Assembly: GCF_003597395.2 (NCBI RefSeq)
Contig: NC_133770.1
Span: 26,549,482 to 26,613,481 of the forward strand
DNA length: 64,000 bases
Direction: 5' to 3'
Source: Chelonoidis abingdonii
Lineage: Eukaryota; Chordata; Testudines; Testudinidae
Part shown: positions 55,090 through 64,000 of the stretch, one piece after another
Position numbering within the stretch: the stretch's first letter is position 1
How the letters are laid out: each line of letters starts with the position of its first letter
The notes under the pieces: model-generated
The model's input: only the letters and a program-made list of their open reading frames with translations
What the model was told of the DNA's origin: nothing
Databases searched by the model: none
Program-made: the position numbers and the translations under genes

Positions 55090-55817
55090 TGTAATTTGAT
55101 GTACAACACAAAACTCACCTCTTCATGATTCATGAGTGCACCAACTATGTTAAATTTCAACATTGGCATGCATGTAAACTGCCATGTGGTGTATCCTGCA
55201 AAAGGATACCACACAATCATTTTGCTGCCTTTCCTGGCAGTGGCTGAAACACCAGATAATTAGAGGAAGTCTGCCCTCCTCATGAGAACTTTCATGCTGA
55301 TGTCTTGCTTGGTATATTCAGAGATATGCCCTCTAGTGGCTGGTCTTGAAGACTCAATGCTCATTACTACCACTGACAACTCTAGAAGGTTCTCCTGTAG
55401 CTCAAGTGGTAGAAGTTTACGGTTTTTAAAGTCCAAAGTTCCTGAGTGCACCCAAGAGTATCACATGTGCTGGATATAGTAGTATATTGGTTCATTGTAT
55501 GTACGCCACGAAGGAAATGATTACAGTAGAAGCAGAGTCACTTCCTGATCCTGGCAACATGACTTTAACAGTCCTCTACAAAGACTTCAGCCAATATATC
55601 AACTCTATTAGCCTTGCTGAAGGCACCTGTGTGTGCTTGAGATCTGTCCAATTGTATTTAAAGAATAATTTTTAATACTGATATTTTTAAGAATGCTTAA
55701 GATAGTAAGGGCAGAGAGCAGAGCATTCCACAAAGGATCCCTTATCTTCATCCCGAAAATGGCATTAAAGAAGTAATAGACAATAAAATAATAAAGTTTG
55801 ATGCTTTATGTTGGTGA
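55090..55817. other. Unannotated stretch
   Basis: Three frames of 62-65 codons overlap here without motifs. CTCAAGTGGTAGAAGTTTAC near 55398 looks faintly tRNA-like but has no B box. Confidence 0.45.
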
Positions 55818-55822
55818 CCAAG

Positions 55823-56687
55823 TGTCATAAAGCATAATTCCCAATTCTGAACCTTAGCGCCCAAAAGTGGGTGCCTGCATGAACCTCCAAGCTTAATTAC
55901 CAGCTTGGATCTTATAGCGCTGCCACCAGACAGGAATTACAGTGCCTGCCTCACTCTGGTCTCCCCAAAACCTTCCCTGGGGGACCCCAAGACTCAGATG
56001 CCCTGAGTCTTACAACAAAGGGAAATAACCCCCTCCCTGGATGACCCTGGAAGATCACCCTGTTTCAATTCCTTGAAATGCAAACCAGAGAGATCAGGTT
56101 TCTCTCACCCTCACTCAGAGTCCCTGCAAATGCAAGCTTTGTAACTCTAACACAAAGAGATTTTCTCTTCCCCCCTGTCTTCTTCCTCCCACCAATTCCC
56201 TGGTGAGCTGCAGACTCAATCCCCTTGAGCCCCAACTAGGAAAAAATCAAATATGTCTTAAAAAGAAAGCTTTATATAAAAAGAAAGAAAAAGACATAAA
56301 AATGGTCTCTGTATCAAGGTGACAATATACAGGGTCAATGGCTTAAAAGAAAAATGAATAAACAGCCTTATCCAAAAAGAAATACAATTTAAAACATTCC
56401 AGCAAACTACACACATGTAAATACAAAAACAATATAAAAACCTATATTGTCTTATACCTGTACTTACAACTGGGAAACAGAAGATTAGAAAGCCTGGAGA
56501 TAGAGAGATCACTCTCAGAGCCGAGAGAGCAACAGAGACACAGACAAAGGACACACACCCAAAAATTCCCTCCCTGAGCTTTGAAAAATCCGGTTTCCTG
56601 ATTGGTCCTCTGGTCAGGTGTTTGGTTCCCTTTGTTAACCCTTTACAGGTAAAAGAAACATTAACCCTTAGCTATCTGTTTATGACA
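55823..56687 (-). mobile_element. Solo LTR with 5-bp TSD
   Basis: The 865-bp block begins TGTCATAAAG and ends GTTTATGACA on the plus strand, so its termini TGTCATAAA/TTTATGACA are perfect 9-bp inverted repeats with TG...CA edges. Identical 5-bp CCAAG lies at 55818-55822 and 56688-56692. On the minus strand it starts TGTCATAAACAGATAGCTAA, a familiar turtle LTR start, and carries a TTTATATAAAG box at about 56270. No internal retroviral sequence adjoins it, so recombination between two LTRs removed the body. Confidence 0.9.
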
Positions 56688-56692
56688 CCAAG

Positions 56693-59600
56693 AGGTATCT
56701 ATAACCTCTGGGTTTTCCCCAAAGAGGATAGCTGTGGCTTTCTGCAGGAGGAGGTTTTATATGTCCAAGAGGACTCTATTTTTTAATGTGGAAAAGATTC
56801 TATGGTCTGAGATTTTGCAGCAGTATAGAGGTTTTTGTTTTGTTTTTTACAAAACTCACAATTTGGGGCCTGCTATGACCTGACTGTGTCTGTCTGAAAA
56901 GCATCTGTGAGTGTGCAAAGTACAGTAAATCCTTATTGTCCTGGAAACACGGTAGCCGCTGGCTTAGTGTGAAGTTGTTTCTTCGTTTCTGTATATAGTT
57001 TCTGTCTGAAATAAAAAGAGTTTATCTTGATACTAGTCTGCTCACCTGTCAGATTCTACAGGGGCTTTTGAATGAGGGGTTTAAAGTAGAGATAGACTTA
57101 AACTGTAAAATAAGAAATTATATCCTTTTTCCAAAAACCTCAAGACTGGGGATATTTGGATCTAGATTCACAGAAATGAATGGAGGAGATGCTACATTTA
57201 GATCTAGGTTCAGATTCAAAACATACCACCCTTGCAGAGCTTGGAGATGTTTGGGCTCAGGGATTTTGCTTCTGGTCCAGCTCTGCTTTCAAATGTGGTT
57301 CTGCTCTGAAAAATATCCCTGGGCTTTTAATGATCCCATAGCTTATTTATACAGTTTACCAGTTAGAAGATGACTGGACAATCAGTGTAAAGATGGACTC
57401 TTTTTAGTGCATTTCTCTTAATTTAAAAAAAAGCAGGCATGTGGGAGGCAGTGAATTCCAAATATTTAATTGTAAATACAATACAGCTGTAGTTTTTAAT
57501 CTGCACATGTTCCATTGCATAATTGGTTTGTGACCTTAAAGAGCTGCTTTCTCCAAGGGGGGATGGTCTGGCTCATTGCCAGGTCACCAACAGCCCCCTC
57601 AAAAGGAAGATTCACAGAATGTGCATTGTATCCTTCACACTCCTTTAATCCTCAAGTGTGCTGCCAATCTGGCACTGGCAGCAACATTCAGGAAACTGAA
57701 ACATTGTTTCTAAGGCACGATACAATTCACCACCTCCAAGAAAAGTGGCAGGAGGCAATGAGTGGAGTAACTGCCATGCAGGCAACCGTAGCATGATTTC
57801 ATCAATACTTGTAAATCAAACCAGCGATGCATGCAACTTCACAAACAAGAGTTTCCTTCTTACTGGCTAGCCACCTTTTATCCTGCTTCTTCTTCCACTC
57901 TAATAGGCTGTGTATGCTGTTACTGGCTGGAAGCTGCAATTTATACACTGGGCACAAGTACAGCAGACATGAGTTTGAAGGACAAGGCAATAGCACTTTC
58001 CTCATTAAAATCATTAAGATCCCATTTTATGAAGTCATCCCTATTAAGGAAGGGGGCTTAAGCATGTGTTTAATTCTCACTAGGACTTAAGTGCTTAAAT
58101 GCGTTCCTTAACTGAAGCCTAATTTAGTAAACAGAGAGCAGAATTTGCCCTACGTGGAAAAATCAGATAAGCATAATCGCCTATTATTACTTGAATTCTG
58201 GAATAAAATACAAATGTGCAGTTATAAAAGGAATGCAAAAACAACAACAAAACTAATTACAAGAGCATATAACTGTTTTGCTTATTCTACAGAACATGCA
58301 TAAGGAAGAAAAATACCTGGAAAATTATCCAATAACCAAATAATTTTTCAAGTGTGGAGCTTTTCTCCTCCTTGGGGCATATAGCTATCTTCACTGTAAC
58401 AAATATCCATATTAGATAAATAGGCCAAATTCAGAATACATCCGCTGGATCCTAAATCCCCAGTCTTGCAAACACATGGACAAGAATGTCTTGAGACCGT
58501 ATCAAAGCTTGTATTGAGCCCAATGGGACTGCTCATCTGGCCAAAGTTATGAGTGTGTGCTAAATCTTTTCAGGATCAGGAACTTAGACCCAGATTCATC
58601 AATGAGCTTAAGCATGTGCCTAATTTTAAGCACCTTGCTGAATCTTCTGTGTCTTAGTTGGGAACTTTTAGAGCTAGACAAATACTGGTAAAAGCATTCA
58701 TGTGACTTTTCTAATTAATTTGCTTCTGTCATGCTTATGTCCCTTTTATGTCAGCTTACCACAAACATTTGTACAATTGTTTTGTTTTTCAGCCGTTGAC
58801 TTATTTGAAACCTGATATGGAATAAAAACAGCCAACCACCATTTATTGTCATACTTTCTCAGGTCAGTTTCATGGTACCCTAGTTCTTCATTAAAGAAGC
58901 ACTGGCTTTTTTGCTGTTGGCTTTGTAATAAGCTTTGCAGACAACACTCAGGAGAAATGAGTGTAATTGAAAAGAGACGTGGACAGGGCAATAGGTTATT
59001 GTTTAGAATCTTAGCTTGTGGCTAAAGTAAATTTAAAGAATGCCATCTTCCAACTGCCTTAGTTACATCTGAGTAAAGTAAGTGCCCAGATAAGATGATG
59101 ATAAAAGCTCAGGGAATTATAGTGAAACTAAATAAAAAGATATCAAGAAAGGAAACTGCCCCCTAAACTGCACAGTCAGTGGACCCTCCACATTCAGCTC
59201 ACATCCCCTCATCCTTCAAGATGTTTCCCTGGGGAAGGTGCCATCCTAGGATCCCCATCAGTCTGCTTCCATTGCAGAAAGGAGGCCGAAAAGGCATGAT
59301 TGAGTGGGGTCTTCTGAATTAAATAATTAGACAGATCTCTTCTGGGAGAACTTTGCAGAGATTTCTTTCCCTTCAGTTCCTTCCTCTGAGTTTTAACGTG
59401 GGACTGGGTGGCCCAGAGCTACAACAGCTACAATAGAGACAGGAAATGAGAGTCAAATTTTGTGCTTGAATAAATCCAGAGTAACTCCATTGAGGTCGGT
59501 GGAGTTCCCCTGCATGTATATAGGTGTAAAGGAAGCAGATTTTGGGTCTAAAGAAACTGATTCTGTCTATACAGAAGATGAGTCAGGAAAAACAATAAAG

Positions 59601-61017
59601 ACAACTAAATTTCAAACATTTATATTTTTCTCTTCTAGCTGGAATCGTGACTTTAAAATGCAAAGACCTAAGTCTGAATTCCATTTGGAAGATTTCCACT
59701 GAAGTCATGGTTCTGAATTTTTTTACTCAGTCATGACATAGATAATCATCATCATCATCATACACTAATTAATTAATTAATAAAGTTAATAATAAATAAA
59801 AACTCTCACTGAGTTCAGTAGGAAGTTTGCCAGAGTGAAGAATTCAGGATTAGGTCCCTGCTAGAAGAAAAGAAACTGAAAAGGAGAAAGTAATCTGGGA
59901 CTGGTGATTTTGAAATAAGTAGTAACACAGAAAGTGAATTTAGCCTGAGGCTAATATAAGTCTTGTCTTTTTCTCTAACTAGTTCTTTCAATATAGCAGC
60001 CACCTCCACTGATGAATATATTTACTGCAAAGTGGTACCAACTCACTCACAAAAGTGAGCTTCCAGACAATTATCATCCGCTGAAAGAGCATAATGTCCT
60101 ATCAATGAAACTAACGAGTTTGGAGGCATTACTCAGCTAGCACCATATTTGGGTAGTGCCATAAGTAACCTTTGGGGATTAACAAATGGCAAACCAAGAT
60201 GAAAATTATGATCAGTGAAATGGGAAATTTAAAGGACAAAAGAGAAAACAAGTGCATGGCACTGGCATGGAAGCAAGTACCAAAGAAAGAAGGAAGATAG
60301 ATGTGAGTCAGAAGCAAGGGATGGAAGCAGTATGAAGAGAAAGAGAACTAAAATGGAGAGAGAAGGAGAATTCAGAGGCTAGAGCTGAAGTAAGAATAAA
60401 TGAAAGAAGAGGAAGGCAAGAAATTAGCATAAGAAATAATTGCTACTAAATCCAGAATTGTCCCTATCATTTCAGGAGTCTTTGTGTTGATGGCCAGCCA
60501 TGTGTTATAAAATCTAATAAACAAAACAATATCCAAGTCCTTTTGAATAGTCCTGCTTAAAGGCTTCTAACAAACTAAAGACTTCATGGTTCTTAAAATA
60601 TATCACAGTCATTGGAAAAGTGAAAACCAGCAGGGATTAAAAGACGACATTTAGAAGACCTCAGGGTTAAAGTGATGCATGATACAATGTCTATTTACAA
60701 ACAACCATACATCTAACCCCAGTATCAGCCATGATAGCTACACTGTAAATCATCTTGTCTAAACATACACCTTTTAGGCATTTTTCTTTGCAATATTCCC
60801 TAGGCAGAGGTTTCAATTCCTGGATCAGTCTGCTGTTCAAGAAGACAACCAAATGAAATCACTTACTTTCCAATATAAAGAAATCAAAACACTTGCCACA
60901 CCTTGTTTCCATTACCAATTTTTATAGCCATCATAATCATGAGAATTTTCATTTATTTTTTACAGTACTATGTGATGTAGGGTTTTTTGTGATTATTATG
61001 GATAACATTTCATAAAA
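56693..61017. other. Long AT-rich stretch with little recognisable content
   Basis: No coding gene was recognised; frames of 60-101 codons (for example 57068-57373) lack motifs. Parts of the palindromic TTAAGCATGTG family occur near 58060-58110 and 58605-58630. Simple CATCAT and TAAT runs lie at about 59743-59785. The plus strand is strikingly purine-rich over about 60230-60430. Confidence 0.45.
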
Positions 61018-61055
61018 GCAGCAAAGAGTTCTGTGGCACCTTATAGACTAACCTT
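61018..61055. mobile_element. Fragment of the CTGTGGCACCTTATAGACTAAC retroelement end
   Basis: GCAGCAAAGAGTTCTGTGGC followed by ACCTTATAGACTAAC matches the core at 19710-19801. Only about 38 bp are preserved. Confidence 0.6.
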
Positions 61056-61555
61056 TTGTAGTTCTGCTTCACTTTTCATCTGAAGCTCTCAAACATTTCT
61101 CAGACATTAATCAGTCAATCTGTGATATGTATAAGTGTTGTTATACTTCTTTTGCAGATATGTAAACTGAGTCATAGAAAGGAAAACATTTGGGCTATGA
61201 ACAGATGTCCTGCAGATGACATCTTCTAAGAGGAAGCAAATTCATCCAGGTTATCATTTTTTTAGAGTTACACATTGAGGACATCTGCTTCCATTACTTG
61301 GGGTGAAATTGACACCTGAGCAGAGAAACAGCACAAGGCCTATGCATCATGTAAATCCTACTTAAGCCTTCATTTGAATAGGGATCAATTTCACCATGCC
61401 TTAAGAGGGAGGTCCATCATCTTTCCAGTATTATTAATATAATTCTTATTATTAGTGTATTGGTGGTGCCTAAAGGGATCAGTGCCCCATTGTGCGAAAC
61501 ACCATAGTCACACTTAACAAAAAGACACTCCGTGCCTCAAAGAGTCTAACCCCCT

Positions 61556-61678
61556 GGTCCTGCAAAGAGTTACTTATATGCTTAACTTTATGCATGGTGA
61601 GCAGTCCCATTTAATTCAGTGGGATTACTCAGAGTGCACAATATTAAACACATAAATAAATCTTTGCAAGTTTGGACC
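61556..61678. repeat. Palindromic repeat, GGTCCTGCAAAGA ends
   Basis: GGTCCTGCAAAGAGTTACTT at the left pairs with the end AAATCTTTGCAAGTTTGGACC. Arms of about 55 nt meet at GTCCCATTTAATTCAGTGGGA. The transcript would fold into a long imperfect hairpin. Confidence 0.8.
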
Positions 61679-61679
61679 T

Positions 61680-62442
61680 AAATTATAGTAGAGTGGGAGC
61701 TCTGCTATATTTAAAGTTCAGAAGCCCTGTCTCTCTTTCTAAGTGCTCTAAAATCCATATGGTTACTTGGATTGCCTTGAAATTTAGTGTTGCTGATGAG
61801 GTTTATGGTAGGATCAGTGATCCAAATTTAAGGCCATTTAGCCATGGGGTTCCCAAGAGACACCCTGCTCCCAAAATCAGCTTTACTTAAATTAAACTTG
61901 ACCTATTTTGGAAGGCTTTTCTGCACACAGACAGAGATGAAACCAGGGCCCAGATTGTCAGACCAGGGTCTGAATACAGTGCATAACACCCACCAGACCT
62001 TTGGGGAAAATCAAATTAAAATATTGTTTGAAAAAGAGTTTGCCTCTCCACTTAGGCACATGCCAAGCAGTTCTAAAGCTCATGCCCCTAATGCATTACA
62101 CTGAGCATGTATGGACAGAGGATGTAATAGAATTTTTAGCCTTTGCCATTTTATGCTAGCTGAATAGCTCAGAGGAATGAGCAGTAGCCTGTTCAACATG
62201 GTCCAGTATCTCTGCAAGCCCCACACTGGTCAGAAAGCTGTAAAAGGTCAGAGGGCATATTTCTAAAATGTGTAGGGTTGGGGTTTTTTATTTAATTTAA
62301 TTTTGTATTGGCAGGGGGGATGCAATCAAAGTATTTTTGTACAAAAAAAATAGCTAGGCAAATGGCTGCTGGCATGCATGGGGCATTTTAGGGAACGGGG
62401 AAATGGGGGAAAATAGATGAGAGAAGTTTGGGGCTTCATTGA
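61680..62442. other. Unannotated stretch
   Basis: No supported feature; overlapping frames at 61672-61890 and 61844-62104 have no motif. Confidence 0.45.
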
Positions 62443-62497
62443 GGGAAGGGGGGACTATAGGGGTGGCTGGTAGGGGAGGTAAGAAGGGTTGGGGGGC
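62443..62497 (+). other. G-rich run, potential G-quadruplex
   Basis: Runs GGGG, GGGG, GGGG, GGG and GGGGGG are spaced by 2-9 bases within 55 bp. Loops are longer than in the motif at 28968, so folding is less certain. Confidence 0.5.
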
Positions 62498-63174
62498 TCA
62501 GGTGAGAGATACTGGGGAGAGGAAGTGGAGATGAGTAGCAGAGAACCAGGGCAAAATAAGTGCAGAGTCAACCTCACATTCTCTCCTTTTGTGTGTCTGA
62601 GCCCCTCTCCCTACTTATGTGTGTGTGCCAGAATCTGGACCCCCCACTACTCATCTAGTGAAGTCTGAGCCTTACTCCTTGCCCTCCATATGTACTAGGA
62701 TCTGGGGGTTCCTGATCACCAATGGGGTATAGATCCTCTTACTCCTCCTATGTGAACCAGGCACTGAAGGGCACTTGCCTATCTGGGAAGGGGCCAGGAT
62801 CTGGGGAAGCCCCACCCCTCTGGGTGTGGAGCTTAGAACAGCCACGCTCAGATCCTATGCCAAGAGCACAATGCTGACAATGAGGTGAAGAGCTGAGAAT
62901 GGGCATGCTTGAAATTTGTCAGAAACTGTCCAGCACAAGAACCAGCTCCTGCACCTGAAAACTATGGTTTCAGGCTGTATTCATCCCCACTGGGAGTTCC
63001 CTTTCATTTGAGAGCATCTCACTGAGGTGAAAGGGACATTTCATGCCTTTCTGAGGGAGTCTTCACTTCAAATGCTGTATCGGCACAATGTAGTGCTTTA
63101 ATGAAGATGCTCTAAACATAGTTAATCCACCTCTCCAAGAGCTAATGTCGGTGGTAGAAACTCTCCTGTTGCCA

Positions 63175-63285
63175 TAGCGCTGTCTACACGGGGGTTAGGT
63201 CGGTATAACTGCATCACTCGTGGAGTGCGGATTTTTTTCACACTACCTGAGAGACATAGTTATACCTATATAGGTCTGTATTGTA
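63175..63285. mobile_element. PIF/Harbinger-type short MITE
   Basis: GCTGTCTACACGGGGGTTAG at the left and TATAGGTCTGTATTGTAGG at the right, with inner GGTCGGTATAACTGC / CATAGTTATACCTA, form inverted repeats around a GTGCGGATTTTTTTCACAC centre. It is one of the smallest members seen here and directly abuts the next element. Confidence 0.6.
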
Positions 63286-64000
63286 GGCCACGTCTACACT
63301 ACGGGATAATATCGAATTAGCTAAAATCGGTTTTATAAAACTGATATTATAAATTCGATTTCATGCGGCCACACTAGGCACAGTAATTCGGCGTTGTGCG
63401 TCCATGGTCTGAGGCTAACGCTCCTTGAAGCGATTGCATTGTGTGGTACTCTTCCGTAGCATATCATAGTTCCCCATAGTCCCCCCTGCCCCTTGGGATT
63501 CTGAGGATTGAATCTATAATTTCAGCGGGTGGTTTCTGGGTAAATGTCGTCTGTCTTCCTTTCCTCGGGAAAAATCAGACTACAATACTTTCGCGCCATT
63601 TTTCCCTGGATTGCCCTGCAGACCCCATCAGCACGGCAACCATGGAGCCGTTCAGCTTTTTATTTTTTCCGGCACCGTATGTGTACTGATGACCGCGACA
63701 GAAGGTGGATACTCCAGCGCCTACACGCAGCATTCACTTGCTTTGCGATGATAGCAGAGCAATGGTTACCAGTATGTTCTGTACCGTCTACTGCGAAGTA
63801 AACGTGCAATAATGACAGTTCTTCTCTCTCTTTTACTGTCCCTGCTATGCAGGGAGTGCCCCGTGTCTGAAATCGGCGTGGCGCACCGCAACGCAAAAGC
63901 AAAGATTGGTTGTACTCCCCGAGTCAATCCCTTCCCTTAATGGTTTCTAAACATAGAGTCATCCTGCCCTAGAATAAGGGGCAGTGTATTAGTAGACCAG
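63286..64000. mobile_element. PIF/Harbinger-type element, left end, cut by window edge
   Basis: The left end GGCCACGTCTACACTACGGG matches the GTCTACACT class. A subterminal inverted word follows: AATATCGAATTAGCTAAAAT and TATTATAAATTCGATTT. The remaining 600 bp are GC-richer than the window average, with unbroken low-divergence appearance; two antiparallel frames of about 80 codons (63544-63801, 63660-63902) show no domain I know. Coding sequence of this element may lie beyond the window. Confidence 0.55.

Overview
The window reads as vertebrate, AT-rich intergenic or intronic DNA, most likely from a cryptodiran turtle. I found no intact protein-coding host gene, no exon I could defend, no rRNA or tRNA gene and no CRISPR array. 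Every open reading frame examined is short and broken, or lies inside a transposable element. The turtle call rests on the repeat mix: a SINE with tRNA-like heads and a CR1-like 3' tail at 41.3-41.6 kb, several CR1-type LINE 3' ends, large numbers of hAT and PIF/Harbinger-type non-autonomous DNA transposons, and LTRs of reptilian type. Family recognition is from memory; structural features (terminal repeats, target-site duplications, motifs) were read directly.

Layout. 0-8 kb: a solo-LTR-like block, a long inverted repeat, three hAT-type elements with perfect 8-bp target-site duplications (TSDs; 2648-2935, 3681-3778, 5904-6313), and a decayed PIF/Harbinger element with HARBI1-like and Myb/SANT-like remnants (6.3-7.4 kb). 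8-20 kb: mostly unannotatable DNA with a retroelement tail, MIR-like repeats, a Tigger-like element (14455-14857), another hAT element (16040-16284), a fold-back repeat, and a MIR-like repeat split by a PIF/Harbinger-type MITE. 20.8-27.2 kb: an inverted-repeat element carrying a splice-donor-like sequence and a TATA box, a CR1 end, and a minus-strand Ty3/gypsy-type element with two LTRs, a tRNA-Leu-type primer-binding site, a polypurine tract and a badly deleted gag-pol. 28-36 kb: an LTR-like host containing two nested DNA transposons, a composite hAT element with inverted transposase pieces and a nested hAT, a CR1 end and another hAT. 38-48 kb: tRNA-like and SINE sequences, a pseudogene of an orphan protein family found in many animals, and a 1.87-kb PIF/Harbinger element with convergent Myb/SANT-like and HARBI1-like remnants. 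48-64 kb: two more TAA-flanked MITEs, a second AT-rich fold element, a CR1 end, a solo LTR with CCAAG duplications, a palindromic repeat, G-rich DNA and two abutting PIF/Harbinger-type ends, the last running off the window.

The window is best read as a layered record of transposon insertions. Nesting gives relative ages: MIR-like repeat before MITE at 19.1 kb; LTR before hAT and MITE at 30.3-31.3 kb; composite hAT before the inner hAT at 33 kb; PIF/Harbinger before hAT at 6.3 kb. No element appears able to move by itself. The best leads for something poorly described are the orphan-family pseudogene at 43.8-44.9 kb, the inverted-repeat element at 20.8-21.15 kb, the gypsy-type element whose RNase H region runs straight into the polypurine tract, and the composite hAT at 32.9-34.3 kb.
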